A DNA stretch of 64,000 nt from Asticcacaulis endophyticus. GTDB taxonomy: Bacteria > Pseudomonadota > Alphaproteobacteria > Caulobacterales > Caulobacteraceae. Both the position numbers and the translations under genes were made by a program. The notes under the pieces were generated by a model. That model saw only the letters and a program-made list of their open reading frames with translations. It did no database searches and was not told where the DNA came from. The stretch covers positions 62,001-126,000 of the forward strand of contig NZ_BMZB01000003.1 of assembly GCF_014652575.1 (NCBI RefSeq), given 5' to 3'. How positions within the stretch are numbered: the first letter of the stretch is position 1; the number at the start of each line of letters is the position of its first letter. This document shows, piece by piece, positions 51,204-59,943 of this stretch.

Positions 51204-52295
51204 GTGGTCAAAGCTTGCATACTGGGCTGCTCCGGCCTTGAACTGACGCATCGGGAAGCCGAGTTTTTCCGGCGAGAGCGCCCGCTGGGCTTCATCCTGT
51301 TTGGTCGTAATATTGATAATCCGGAGCAGGTGAAACGGCTTGTCGCCGAGTTGAAGGCCAGCGCAGGCCATACTGATGTGCTGATGCTGATAGATCAGGA
51401 AGGCGGGCGGGTTCAGCGGCTGAAACCTCCGCATTGGCCGCTCTATCCGGCTGCGGGCACATTCGCTCGTGTCAGTAACGATATTTACGAACAGCGTGAA
51501 CTGGTGCGATTAAGCGCAAGGCTCATGGCGGCTGATCTTTATGAGCTGGGCATCAATGTTGATTGCGCGCCGGTGCTGGATGTGCCTTTGCCGGGCGGGC
51601 ATGATATAGTGGGCGATCGGGCCTATGGTTTTGACGCCGAGACTGTGGCGATCATGGGCCGTGCCGCCTGCGAAGGGTTGCTTGCAGGCGGGGTCTTGCC
51701 GGTGATTAAGCACATGCCGGGGCATGGCCGTGCCGTGGCCGACAGTCACCATGCTCTGCCGGTGGTGACGGCGACGCGATCGGAACTGGAAGCCGTTGAT
51801 TTCCTGCCGTTTGAGGTGAACGCCGATATGCCGCTGGGGATGACGGCGCATATTGTCTATGATGCCTATGAACGCAAACATCCGGCGACGACATCACGCA
51901 AAATGGTTCGTCTGATCCGCCAAAAAATAGGTTTTGACGGCCTGCTTCTGACCGATGACCTGTCGATGAATGCGCTAAGCGGGTCAATGACGGATCGCGT
52001 CAAGGCTGCCCGCGCCGCTGGCTGTGATGTCATGCTACATTGTAACGGCAAGATGGAGGAGATGGAGGCCGTGGCCGCCCATAGCCCCCGTCTGCGTGGG
52101 GTTGCGCAAAAGCGGTTTGAGGCCGCGTGGGTGCGACTGAATAAACGGATTGAGCCTGTCAATGTTGACGAAGCGCGCCTGCGCCTTCAACAAGCTTTGT
52201 CGCGTATTGATAAATCCTCATCACGGCGTACCGATCCAACCGAAGCCTTTGCGGACACGTCGCTTGCGGCCATGCGCGAACTGGGCGGCGTGTAG
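51204..52295 (+). CDS. nagZ: Beta-N-acetylhexosaminidase (glycoside hydrolase 3)
   Basis: Cytoplasmic enzyme that removes GlcNAc from recycled muropeptides. The signature KHMPGHGRAVADSHHALP has the catalytic His loop, and LLTDDLSMNALSG carries the nucleophile Asp. FILFGRNIDNPEQVK near the N-terminus is also typical. Length is 363 residues; the start is GTG. It is in the run SPOR-nagZ-scpA-scpB with small gaps. Its product could be an inducer for AmpC-type regulation, but no such genes are here. Confidence 0.94.
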   Translation: MVKACILGCSGLELTHREAEFFRRERPLGFILFGRNIDNPEQVKRLVAELKASAGHTDVLMLIDQEGGRVQRLKPPHWPLYPAAGTFARVSNDIYEQRELVRLSARLMAADLYELGINVDCAPVLDVPLPGGHDIVGDRAYGFDAETVAIMGRAACEGLLAGGVLPVIKHMPGHGRAVADSHHALPVVTATRSELEAVDFLPFEVNADMPLGMTAHIVYDAYERKHPATTSRKMVRLIRQKIGFDGLLLTDDLSMNALSGSMTDRVKAARAAGCDVMLHCNGKMEEMEAVAAHSPRLRGVAQKRFEAAWVRLNKRIEPVNVDEARLRLQQALSRIDKSSSRRTDPTEAFADTSLAAMRELGGV

Positions 52296-52301
52296 GCAAA
52301 G

Positions 52302-53183
52302 GTGGCCCCCAAACTTTCAAAAGACGATATACTGGCTCAGACTCTGGAAAATGAGGTTTTCCAGCATCGTCTGGATTTCGACAATGGCCGGGCTGACAAT
52401 GCGCCGGACATCGAAGCCGATGACGCACTGGTGCTCGATCTGGATGGTTACGAAGGCCCGCTGCATGTTCTGCTGGAACTGGCGCGCCAGCAAAAGGTCG
52501 ATCTGCTTAAAATTTCGATCACAACGCTTGCTGAGCAATATCTGAAATTTATTCAGGAGGCGCGGCGCCTTCGCTTTTCGCTGGCGGCGGATTATCTGGT
52601 TATGGCGTCCTGGCTGGCCTACCTCAAATCGCGGTTGCTGTTGCCCAAGACCGAGCGGAAAGCCACCGATGAGCCACCGCCCGAAGAACTGGCCGCCGCG
52701 CTAGCGTTTCGCCTGCAAAAACTGAATGCCATCAGAAAGGCTGTTGAGGCCATTCAGGGACGACCTCAGTTGAAGCGCGATGTCTTTGCCCGCGGCGATC
52801 CGCAGGCACTGGTAATTGTGCCGTCGTCAAAGATTGAGGCTTCGATCTTTGATCTGATGACGGCCTATGTCACCCAAAGGCGTAAGGAAATCGATCGGCA
52901 TTACGATCCGACCCGCCGCACCGAAGCTTACCAACTGGAGGAAGCGCGCGATCATCTGCGTGATATTTTGCCAGAACTGACCCAGTGGACGACGTTGGAT
53001 AGCGTAGCCCCTGTGCCGGTTGGAGAGCACGGACCGAAGCGGCCATCCTATCTGGCCTCGACCCTTGCAGCCTCGCTCGAACTGACCAAGGAGGGAGCCT
53101 TGTCGCTGCAACAGCTTGGTGTTTTTGAGCCGCTTTATCTGCGTTTACGACAAGTTTCGGAGGAGGTCGCCCATGACACATGA
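52302..53183 (+). CDS. scpA: Segregation and condensation protein A
   Basis: Kleisin subunit that joins the SMC dimer for chromosome condensation. LDLDGYEGPLHVLLELARQQ followed by KVDLLKISITTLAEQYL is the diagnostic N-terminal SMC-binding block, and the C-terminal winged-helix end is poorly marked. Length is 293 residues, with a GTG start 6 bases after nagZ. It overlaps scpB by 11 bases, so the stoichiometric partners are translated together. Confidence 0.95.
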   Translation: MAPKLSKDDILAQTLENEVFQHRLDFDNGRADNAPDIEADDALVLDLDGYEGPLHVLLELARQQKVDLLKISITTLAEQYLKFIQEARRLRFSLAADYLVMASWLAYLKSRLLLPKTERKATDEPPPEELAAALAFRLQKLNAIRKAVEAIQGRPQLKRDVFARGDPQALVIVPSSKIEASIFDLMTAYVTQRRKEIDRHYDPTRRTEAYQLEEARDHLRDILPELTQWTTLDSVAPVPVGEHGPKRPSYLASTLAASLELTKEGALSLQQLGVFEPLYLRLRQVSEEVAHDT

Positions 53184-53829
53184 GGAAACAGAGCGCGCCG
53201 TCGAAGCGCTGTTGTTTGCCGCCGCGGGGCCATTATCCGCCGCCGATCTGGCCCGTCGCCTGCCCGAAGGCGCGGAGGTCGGTAAGGCTCTGGCTGCCCT
53301 AAAAGCGCACTATGCCGGACGCGGGGTCGTGCTCGATATCGTCGCGGATAAGTGGCAGTTCCGCACGGCGATCGACCTGTCCTACCTGATGATCGAGGAG
53401 CGCGAGGAGCCGCGCAAACTGTCAAAGGCGGCGTTGGAGACTCTGGCCATCATCGCCTACCATCAACCCGTGACGCGGGCGGAGATTGAGACTGTGCGCG
53501 GCGTTGGCTTGTCGCGCGGGACGCTGGATGTGCTGCATGAGCTTAACCTGATCAAGCTACGTGGCCGCAGGCGTTCACCCGGACGACCAGTAACCTATGG
53601 CACGACCGAGGCGTTCCTTGAGCAGTTTTCGTTACCGAGCCTGGCCGATCTGCCCGGAGCGTCGGAGATGCGGGCGGCAGGATTGCTGGATCTAAACGTG
53701 CCCTCAGACTTTTTCGTACCCGACCCGTCGGGCACAAAAGCTGTCGAAGATGCTTTGACGATTGAGGAACTGGAACAGCCGGAATTCCATCAGGACTTTT
53801 TTGAGTTTGAAGAGGATCGTGGCGACTGA
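53173..53829 (+). CDS. scpB: Segregation and condensation protein B
   Basis: Dimer that binds ScpA and completes the SMC-ScpAB condensin. The 218-residue protein has two winged-helix domains: VEALLFAAAGPLSAADLARR and LSKAALETLAIIAYHQPVTR, the latter with IETVRGVGLSRGTLDVLHEL and GRRRSPGRPVTYGTTEAFLE. The acidic C-terminal tail (FFEFEEDRGD) is typical. The ATG at 53173 lies within the end of scpA. Confidence 0.95.
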   Translation: MTHEETERAVEALLFAAAGPLSAADLARRLPEGAEVGKALAALKAHYAGRGVVLDIVADKWQFRTAIDLSYLMIEEREEPRKLSKAALETLAIIAYHQPVTRAEIETVRGVGLSRGTLDVLHELNLIKLRGRRRSPGRPVTYGTTEAFLEQFSLPSLADLPGASEMRAAGLLDLNVPSDFFVPDPSGTKAVEDALTIEELEQPEFHQDFFEFEEDRGD

Positions 53830-54548
53830 TGCTAAGATCGGACATCGACGTCAAAAGCCTGCATACGCTTTTCAAAGCTTATGACCGTCTGCATATTCCA
53901 GACATTTTGCGGCCTGACGCGCTCACGTCACTGGTGGAGGAGATAGAGGCCGGGATACCGTGGCGGCTCTCTCTGAATAGCGGCCCGAAAGGTCTGGATT
54001 TGTCTTTAGACGAATTGACCCAGTTGGATGATGAGTCGCGTAAGAAAATTGATGACGCTGTCTATGCGCAAGCCGCGACGGGATTTCAGTACCGTTTTGA
54101 TGCCTACCGTTTGTCCGATGAGATAGAGGCGGGGCGTGCTACCTTGCCTCATCTTATGGCCCTTTATGCATTTCTAAATAGCGATAGTTTCCTAAAGTTT
54201 ATTGCTGACGTGACCGGGGATGCGCGTGGCCGTTATTGTGACGCGCAGGTTACGCGCTATCGTCCGGGGCATTTCCTGACGACACATACGGATGCTCATG
54301 AAGAAAAGCACAGATTATTCGCCTATGTCCTTAATCTTAGTGGTGATTGGCGCAGCGACTGGGGCGGTTTATTGCAATTTATAGCGCCTGATGGCCATAT
54401 CAGTGAGGCCTATACGCCTGTGAGGAACGCGCTCAACCTTTTCAAGGTTCCGCAAGCCCATGCTGTGTCTTTTGTCGCTCCATTTGCAGCCAAAAACCGT
54501 CTGTCGGTGACGGGTTGGGTGCGCATGAAGCCGGATGCGCGAACATAA
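53829..54548 (+). CDS. 2-oxoglutarate/Fe(II)-dependent oxygenase (prolyl-hydroxylase-like)
   Basis: A 239-residue double-stranded beta-helix enzyme. The iron triad is H153 and D155 in FLTTHTDAHEEKH, and H211 in VPQAHAVSFV; R224 would bind 2-oxoglutarate. YVLNLSGDWRSDWGGLL matches the Tpa1/Ofd1 group of prolyl hydroxylases that act on ribosomal proteins, but the protein or small-molecule substrate is not known. The ATG shares one base with the scpB stop, so it belongs to that operon. Base use is somewhat richer in A+T than in scpA/scpB. Confidence 0.85.
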   Translation: MLRSDIDVKSLHTLFKAYDRLHIPDILRPDALTSLVEEIEAGIPWRLSLNSGPKGLDLSLDELTQLDDESRKKIDDAVYAQAATGFQYRFDAYRLSDEIEAGRATLPHLMALYAFLNSDSFLKFIADVTGDARGRYCDAQVTRYRPGHFLTTHTDAHEEKHRLFAYVLNLSGDWRSDWGGLLQFIAPDGHISEAYTPVRNALNLFKVPQAHAVSFVAPFAAKNRLSVTGWVRMKPDART

Positions 54549-54654
54549 CATAAGGTCATGGCCCAATTTCCGCTTTGATGTTAGGATAAAGACTGACTAT
54601 ATGGGGTAAAGTCTGATCCGAAAAATTTTCCGGATCGTGTGAAGGAGATGTAAC

Positions 54655-54858
54655 ATGGGATCGTTCAGCATCTGGCACATAGCCATTGTCGCGGTTGTGG
54701 CGCTGATCCTGTTCGGCGGCAAGGGTAAGCTGTCGGGCATCATGGGTGACGCTGCCAAGGGCATCAAGGCGTTCAAGGACGGCCTGAAAGATGAGCCGGA
54801 CTCAAAGGACACCACGGTCGCCGCGTCCGAAAAGAAAGACGAAAACAAGGCCGCCTAA
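54655..54858 (+). CDS. tatA: Twin-arginine translocase subunit TatA
   Basis: Forms the protein-conducting pore of the Tat exporter. The 67-residue protein begins [20 protein letters not shown], then [13 protein letters not shown], the hinge and amphipathic helix with the family F-G(-x-x-)K-(L), and a charged tail. GAAGGAGATG-type strong ribosome binding (AAGGAG, 9 bases before ATG) fits its high expression. A hairpin follows before tatB. Confidence 0.95.
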   Translation: MGSFSIWHIAIVAVVALILFGGKGKLSGIMGDAAKGIKAFKDGLKDEPDSKDTTVAASEKKDENKAA

Positions 54859-54880
54859 GCCTTGGTTTATGTATTGCCGT

Positions 54881-54923
54881 CAGGCCCCCGCTCAAGGTGC
54901 GGGCGGCCTGATTGTGTGTTTTT
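54881..54923 (+). terminator. Terminator-like hairpin between tatA and tatB
   Basis: An 11-bp stem CAGGCC-CCCGC / GCGGG-c-GGCCTG with a single bulged C and a 7-base loop, followed by a T-rich stretch ending in five T. It could set the excess of TatA over TatB and TatC by partial termination. Confidence 0.7.
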
Positions 54924-54950
54924 ATGCCTGTATGATGAGGGCCTGAATTA

Positions 54951-55475
54951 ATGTTGCCCGGTATTGGGGCTTCCGAGCTCATAGTCATTGCCGTCGTGGC
55001 CCTGATCGTTGTCGGGCCAAAAGACCTTCCCAAAATGTTGCGTCAGCTTGGCCGATTTGTCGGTAAGATGCGTGCAATGGCGGATGAATTCCGCACCAGT
55101 TTTGAGGACATGGCCCGCCAGTCCGAGTTAGATGATCTGCGCAAAGAGGTCGAAGCCTTGCGGTCGGGGAAATCCCTGTCGCCGATTATTGATGACATCG
55201 ACAGTGAGATGAAGTCGGTGCAGGCGGATATCGACAACACCATCCGTAGCCCGTCGCGCGCCCTTAGCAGTGAAGCCTATGGCGCGGATGTCCCGTCGCC
55301 AGATGCGGCGGATGCCGAGCATTTGGAAACCCTGACCACGGCGGACGTGCCTGAAAACCCGGCTCCGAAGCCGCGCCGCACCAAAAAGGCGGTTGAAACT
55401 GCGGCCGCCGATGTCGCCCCCAAACCTAGAAAGCCCCGCGCCAAAAAGGTGACCCAAAAGGTGACTAGTGAGTAA
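54951..55475 (+). CDS. tatB: Twin-arginine translocase subunit TatB
   Basis: Substrate receptor partner of TatC. The 174-residue protein starts MLPGIGASELIVIAVVALIV, then VGPKDLPKMLRQLGRFVGKM, matching the TatB signature G-P-(K/E)-x-L-P and the amphipathic helix. A long coiled, charged tail follows, and it ends in a Lys/Pro/Ala-rich segment. tatC begins 8 bases before its stop. Confidence 0.95.
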   Translation: MLPGIGASELIVIAVVALIVVGPKDLPKMLRQLGRFVGKMRAMADEFRTSFEDMARQSELDDLRKEVEALRSGKSLSPIIDDIDSEMKSVQADIDNTIRSPSRALSSEAYGADVPSPDAADAEHLETLTTADVPENPAPKPRRTKKAVETAAADVAPKPRKPRAKKVTQKVTSE

Positions 55476-56367
55476 TTCCGATAGCCAACTGGTCGTTCAG
55501 GACACTGACCCGGATGAGGTCGAAATGGAGGCGTCGCGCGCGCCCCTGATGGAGCATCTGGTCGAACTGCGCACCCGCCTGATCTGGATGGTGGTGGCGT
55601 TTGCAGCAGCCTTTATCATCTGTTTTGCCTTGGCGACCCCGATCTATATGTTCCTGCTGCATCCGTTTGAAATGGCGGGGCGTCTGCTGGCGGCCGAAAA
55701 AGAATCAGGCGGCCATCCGGCGGGGATGTTCGATCTGGTGGGCGTGCTGCTGGGCATTAAAGACATGCCGTTAGGTGCCAGTAAGCTGGGGCTGATCTTT
55801 ACCGCCCCGCTGGAATTTTTCTTCACCAAGATGAAGATGGCCGGATTTGGCGCGATTATCCTCAGCTTCCCTATACTGGCCTATCAGGTTTACCGCTTTG
55901 TGGCGCCGGGGCTTTATAAGCGTGAGCGGGCGGCGTTTCTGCCGTTTCTGGTGGCGGCACCGGCTCTGTTCATTCTTGGTATGGCGCTGGTCTATTACAT
56001 AATCCTGCCGATGGTGTTGTGGTTCTCTTTAAGTCAGCAAATCATTGGCGACGGCGGCGTTTCGGTGCAACTTGTCCCCAAGGTATCTGACTATCTTTCA
56101 CTGGTGACCACGCTTATGCTGGCGTTCGGGCTATGTTTCCAGTTGCCGGTGGTACTGACGCTTTTGGGCCTGTCGGGGATGGTGTCGGCGGAAATGCTGC
56201 GGGCCGGCAGGCGTTATGCGATCATGGGTATTGTGGTCGTGGCCGCGGTCGTGACTCCGCCCGATCCGATTTCACAACTTATGCTGGCGGTGCCGATTGT
56301 GCTTTTGTACGAAATCTCGATCTGGTGCGTGCGGGCGATTGAGTTACGCCGCAAGGACGAGGCGTAA
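55468..56367 (+). CDS. tatC: Twin-arginine translocase subunit TatC
   Basis: Six-span core of the Tat receptor that binds the RR signal. MEHLVELRTRLIWMVVAF near residue 30, FLPFLVAAPALFILG and the C-terminal VVAAVVTPPDPISQLMLAVP are family landmarks. Length is 299 residues, with a GTG start overlapping tatB by 8 bases. The N-terminal 25 residues are acidic. Substrates in this window include PetA and perhaps the retropepsin-like protein. Confidence 0.96.
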   Translation: MSNSDSQLVVQDTDPDEVEMEASRAPLMEHLVELRTRLIWMVVAFAAAFIICFALATPIYMFLLHPFEMAGRLLAAEKESGGHPAGMFDLVGVLLGIKDMPLGASKLGLIFTAPLEFFFTKMKMAGFGAIILSFPILAYQVYRFVAPGLYKRERAAFLPFLVAAPALFILGMALVYYIILPMVLWFSLSQQIIGDGGVSVQLVPKVSDYLSLVTTLMLAFGLCFQLPVVLTLLGLSGMVSAEMLRAGRRYAIMGIVVVAAVVTPPDPISQLMLAVPIVLLYEISIWCVRAIELRRKDEA

Positions 56368-56370
56368 GGT

Positions 56371-56433
56371 AACCCCCTCTGAATTTTTGCAAAATTCAGC
56401 TCCCCCTGCATCAGGGGGAGTTCTCTTTGCGTG
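56371..56433. repeat. Intergenic palindromic repeat, family C, copy 1
   Basis: AACCCCCTCTG, a small AAT hairpin, then CAGCTCCCCCTGCATCAGGGGGAGTTCT. It lies directly after tatC. A near copy is at 58040-58100, and an inverted partial copy at 57985-58013. A related G/C-rich block (56461-56525) with the stem CTGCGGC/GCCGCAG lies between this repeat and serS. Confidence 0.7.
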
Positions 56434-56546
56434 CGACTTACTTTAAAGGAAGCGCTTTCCTTCTCCTCCCTTGCGCAGCGGGGGAGGTGGCTGCGGCGAT
56501 CTGAGCCGCAGACGGAGGGGGCATTTTACACGGCTGAGGACAGACC

Positions 56547-57983
56547 ATGCACGATATCAAGGCTTTGCGCGAAACACCTGAGATTTATTTCAAGGGCTGG
56601 TCATCCCGCGGCCGTGAGACCGCGCAGTCCGATGTCGATCAGGCGCTGACGCTGGACAAAGACCTGCGCGCGGCGAAGACGGCGTTTGAGACCAACCAGG
56701 CCCAGTTGAAAAAATTTTCCGGTGAGATCGGCAAGGCCAAGGCCCAAAAAGATGAGGCCAAGGCCGCCGAATTGATGGCCGAGGTTGAGGGTCTGAAAGG
56801 GGCGATTGCGGAGGCGCAAGAGCAGGAGCGCGCCAAAGGTGAGGCGCTGAAAGACTTGTTGGCGTCATTACCCAACCTGCCGTTTGAGGACTTGCCCGAA
56901 GGTGAAGACGAAGCTGGCAATGTCGAACTGCGCAAACACGGTGCGCCGAATATTTTGTCGTTCGCGGCCAAGGATCATGCTGATCTGGGTGAAGCGCTCA
57001 AAGGCCCGGCCGGGGCGATGATGGACTTTGAAGCCGCCGCCAAGATCAGCGGGTCGCGCTTTGTGGTGCTGAAAGGTCAACTGGCGCGACTGGAACGGGC
57101 CATTGGTCAGTGGATGCTGGACGTTCAGACGGCTGAGCACGGCTATCTGGAGGTCAACCCGCCGGTGCTGGTGCGCGACCATGCGCTGTTTGGGACGGGG
57201 CAGTTACCGAAATTTGAAGAAGATTTGTTTAAGGCGTCTTCAAAGCCTACCCAAGGTGACTACGATAAAGCCTTGAATGAGTATGACTTGTTGAACCGTG
57301 GAAAGCCTGGATATCCCAAAACTCAGCAAGAAATGATTGAGCATTATACCAATATTGGCGAAAAAATAAGATCAGAGACAGCCCGCTATCTCATCCCCAC
57401 CGCTGAGGTTTCGCTGACCAACCTTGTCCGTGAGGCCATCACGTCCGAGGAAGAACTGCCGCTGCGACTGACGGCGCTGACCAACTGTTTCCGGGCTGAG
57501 GCCGGATCGGCGGGGCGCGACACCAAGGGTATGATCCGTCAGCACCAGTTCCAGAAAGTCGAACTGGTATCTATAACCACGCCGGAACATTCGGCGGCGG
57601 AACATGACCGGATGACCGAATGTGCCGAAACCATTCTGAAAAAGCTGGGCTTAAGCTTCCGCACCATGTTGTTGTGCACCGGTGATATGGGCTTTGGGGC
57701 GCGTAAGACCTATGACCTTGAGGTATGGCTGCCGTCTCAGAACACCTATCGCGAAATCTCAAGCTGCTCGAACTGCGGGGATTTTCAGGCCCGGCGCATG
57801 GATGCCCGTATCCGCAAAGCCGGCGAAAAAGGCACGCGCTTTGCCCATACGCTCAACGGGTCGGGGCTGGCGGTTGGCCGGACGCTGGTGGCCATCATGG
57901 AAAACTATCAGGATGAGGGCGGCCGGATTGCCATTCCGGATGTCCTGCAGCCCTATATGGGTGGTTTGACGCATATAGGGTAA
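56547..57983 (+). CDS. serS: Seryl-tRNA synthetase with an A/T-rich internal insertion
   Basis: Class II enzyme charging tRNA-Ser (and selenocysteine tRNA if present). The N-terminal coiled coil (about residues 28-105) is followed by the catalytic core: motif 2 [20 protein letters not shown] and motif 3 [19 protein letters not shown]. Length is 478 residues against about 425-430. Residues 231-279 (57237-57383) form an extra segment between FEEDLF and RYLIPTAEV where relatives have only a few residues. That segment is about 41% G+C and uses AGA, ATA and GGA codons, unlike the flanks. The reading frame is intact. The gene lies between family C repeats. Confidence 0.95.
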   Translation: MHDIKALRETPEIYFKGWSSRGRETAQSDVDQALTLDKDLRAAKTAFETNQAQLKKFSGEIGKAKAQKDEAKAAELMAEVEGLKGAIAEAQEQERAKGEALKDLLASLPNLPFEDLPEGEDEAGNVELRKHGAPNILSFAAKDHADLGEALKGPAGAMMDFEAAAKISGSRFVVLKGQLARLERAIGQWMLDVQTAEHGYLEVNPPVLVRDHALFGTGQLPKFEEDLFKASSKPTQGDYDKALNEYDLLNRGKPGYPKTQQEMIEHYTNIGEKIRSETARYLIPTAEVSLTNLVREAITSEEELPLRLTALTNCFRAEAGSAGRDTKGMIRQHQFQKVELVSITTPEHSAAEHDRMTECAETILKKLGLSFRTMLLCTGDMGFGARKTYDLEVWLPSQNTYREISSCSNCGDFQARRMDARIRKAGEKGTRFAHTLNGSGLAVGRTLVAIMENYQDEGGRIAIPDVLQPYMGGLTHIG

Positions 57984-57984
57984 A

Positions 57985-58100
57985 GAACCTCCCCTGATGC
58001 AGGGGAGGAGGAGGCCCAACGGGCCGGAGGTGGGGTTTTAACCCCCTCTGGCTTTAAGCTGACGCTTAAAACCAGCTCCCCCTACATCAGGGGGAGTTCT
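57985..58100. repeat. Intergenic palindromic repeat, family C, copies 2 and 3 in inverted pair
   Basis: AAGAACCTCCCCTGATGCAGGGGAGG at the left faces AACCCCCTCTG...CTCCCCCTACATCAGGGGGAGTTCT at the right, so the two copies can form one large palindrome. It fills the gap between serS and surE. Confidence 0.7.
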
Positions 58101-58160
58101 TGAGCAATATTTCCGGCGGCTGCCTTGCGCAATTAATGGAAATCGCCCTAAAAGCGTCTC

Positions 58161-58955
58161 ATGCGTATTTTGTTAACCAATGACGATGGCATCGAGGCTT
58201 ACGGCCTTAAGGTCCTGCGTGATATCGCCCATGCCCTGTCCGACGATGTGTGGATCTGCGCACCGCTGACCGAGCAGTCGGGTAAGGGGCGGGGGATCAC
58301 CCTGCATGAGCCGCTGCGGGCCAAGCGGATCGACCATCAGGTCTATGCGGTGAGTGGCACGCCGACCGACTGCGTGCAGATTGCGATCAATGACCTGCTC
58401 TCGGTGCCGCCTGATCTGGTGCTGTCGGGGGTCAATCGCGGGTTCAATCTGGCGCAGGATGTGACGTTATCGGGGACGGTTGCGGGCGCCTTGCAGGGTA
58501 TGTCGCTGGGGGTGCCGTCGATTGCCCTGTCGCAGTGTCTGGATTTCGATATTGATGTTGAGGCGCAGTGGTCATCCGCCGTGGCCTATGGCGCGCCGGT
58601 GATTTCCAACTTGCTGGAACACGGCTGGCCCAAGGATATTGTCATCAATATCAACTTCCCCGATTGCGATGCTGAGGCGGTGACCGGCGTTGAAGTGACC
58701 AAGCAAGGGTTCCGCGACCTGCACGAAATGCACGCCGTCAAGCGCGTCGATCCGCGCGGGCGCGACTATTACTGGATGAATTTCCATAATCTGGAACATA
58801 CGCTGGTTGACGGGACGGACCTTAAGGCCGTGGCCGATAACCGGATATCCGTGACGCCGCTGCATCTTGATCTGACGCACTATGAGACCTTCCATCATTT
58901 GCGCAAAACCCTCGGCGGTGGCGCGGCACCGAAAAAGGTTGAGGTGGCGTCATGA
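58161..58955 (+). CDS. surE: 5'-nucleotidase SurE
   Basis: Metal-dependent nucleoside 5'-monophosphate phosphatase linked to stationary-phase survival. The N-terminal metal site [16 protein letters not shown] and the block [20 protein letters not shown] are diagnostic. Length is 264 residues. Its last codons overlap pcm by 4 bases (ATGA), the classic surE-pcm pair. Confidence 0.96.
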   Translation: MRILLTNDDGIEAYGLKVLRDIAHALSDDVWICAPLTEQSGKGRGITLHEPLRAKRIDHQVYAVSGTPTDCVQIAINDLLSVPPDLVLSGVNRGFNLAQDVTLSGTVAGALQGMSLGVPSIALSQCLDFDIDVEAQWSSAVAYGAPVISNLLEHGWPKDIVININFPDCDAEAVTGVEVTKQGFRDLHEMHAVKRVDPRGRDYYWMNFHNLEHTLVDGTDLKAVADNRISVTPLHLDLTHYETFHHLRKTLGGGAAPKKVEVAS

Positions 58956-59608
58956 GCGAAGAGGATGATGTTCCCGAAACCCGCCTGCATCGGTTGTTGA
59001 ATAGCCTGAAAGCGCAGGGGATTTCCGAGCCGCGCCTGCTGCACGCCATGGAATATACGCCGCGTGATCTGTTCGTGCCGGAGCTTTTTCTTGACCGGTC
59101 CTGGGAAGATTCGGCTATTCCGATCGCGGCGGGTCAGACGATCTCTCAGCCCTATATTGTCGCACTGATGACCCAGTCGTTGAAACTGGAAGCCCGCCAC
59201 CGGGTGCTGGAAATCGGGACGGGGTCGGGCTATCAGACGGCCATCCTGTCGCGCCTGTGCCGCTATGTCTATACCATAGAGCGCTATCGTTCGCTGATGC
59301 TGGAGGCGGAAATCCGCCATAAACGGCTGATGCTGGAAAACATCATTTACCGCTTTGGTGATGGCTGGGATGGCTGGCCGGAACAGGCACCGTTTGACCG
59401 GATTCTGGTCACAGCCGCACTTCCCGATGAGCCGCATCCGTTGCTGTCGCAGCTTAAGATTAATGGGGTGATGGTCGCCCCGCAAGGGCGTGGATCGGTG
59501 CAGCAACTTTTGCGCTATACCCGCACCAAGGATGATCACTTTGAGGTCGAGGATTTGGGCGAAGTGCGCTTTGTGCCGCTGCTCGAAGGGGTCGCCAAAG
59601 ACGCTTAA
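58952..59608 (+). CDS. pcm: Protein-L-isoaspartate O-methyltransferase
   Basis: Repairs isoaspartyl residues in aged proteins with S-adenosylmethionine. [18 protein letters not shown] contains the family pre-motif, [15 protein letters not shown] is the SAM site, and [12 protein letters not shown] follows. Length is 218 residues. It is coupled to surE. A perfect 9-bp hairpin ATCCCCCTG/CAGGGGGAT lies 4 bases after the stop, and probably ends the transcript. Confidence 0.95.
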   Translation: MSEEDDVPETRLHRLLNSLKAQGISEPRLLHAMEYTPRDLFVPELFLDRSWEDSAIPIAAGQTISQPYIVALMTQSLKLEARHRVLEIGTGSGYQTAILSRLCRYVYTIERYRSLMLEAEIRHKRLMLENIIYRFGDGWDGWPEQAPFDRILVTAALPDEPHPLLSQLKINGVMVAPQGRGSVQQLLRYTRTKDDHFEVEDLGEVRFVPLLEGVAKDA

Positions 59609-59943
59609 AAGAGATCCCCCTGCCGGATGACAGGGGGATAAGTTAATCCGGAGACCAGAGTGAGTGATCTCCATGCTTTGAAGTGGTACGCCCCCATAAG
59701 AAGCCCCCTCTTCAAACTTGAAAATGTAACCCTGGGTTACATTCAATAACGGCGTTATGTATTTACTAGCATCATTCGTGCCAGCAGGCCAGTTAAGTAA
59801 GTTTAATGTAGGGCGCGGCGGTTCGCGATGCGCAGTTATTGACGGTTTATTACCTGGAATGGCGCAAAGGTAACGATTCGTTAGCCATGATTGATAACTA
59901 TGTCGCGACTTACGTGTCTTTCAGGATCGGAGAGGGCAAGATC
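59609..59943. other. 335-base gene-free stretch between pcm and the LysM/LytM lipoprotein
   Basis: Contains the hairpin ATCCCCCTG/CAGGGGGAT at about 59613-59638, then a 21-base palindrome (59723-59743, listed separately), and a TTGACGG box near 59838. I see no supported gene. The open frame beginning at 59839 is the upstream extension of the lipoprotein frame and lacks a signal peptide at its N-terminus. Confidence 0.6.
59723..59743. promoter_or_regulatory. 21-base palindromic operator candidate
   Basis: AATGTAACCC T GGGTTACATT, perfect 10-bp arms about one central base. It lies 200 bases upstream of the LysM/LytM start and just after the pcm region. Its symmetry and A+T/G+C pattern suit a TetR, GntR or LysR-type binding site. 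No adjacent regulator gene is seen. Confidence 0.5.

Noticed and set aside
57237-57383. Mini-intein in serS
   Set aside because: At 49 residues it is too short and has no Cys/Ser-initial splice block or His-Asn end.
59839-59943. Longer N-terminus for the LysM/LytM protein
   Set aside because: The extra 35 residues would precede a clear lipoprotein signal peptide, so the ATG at 59944 is used.
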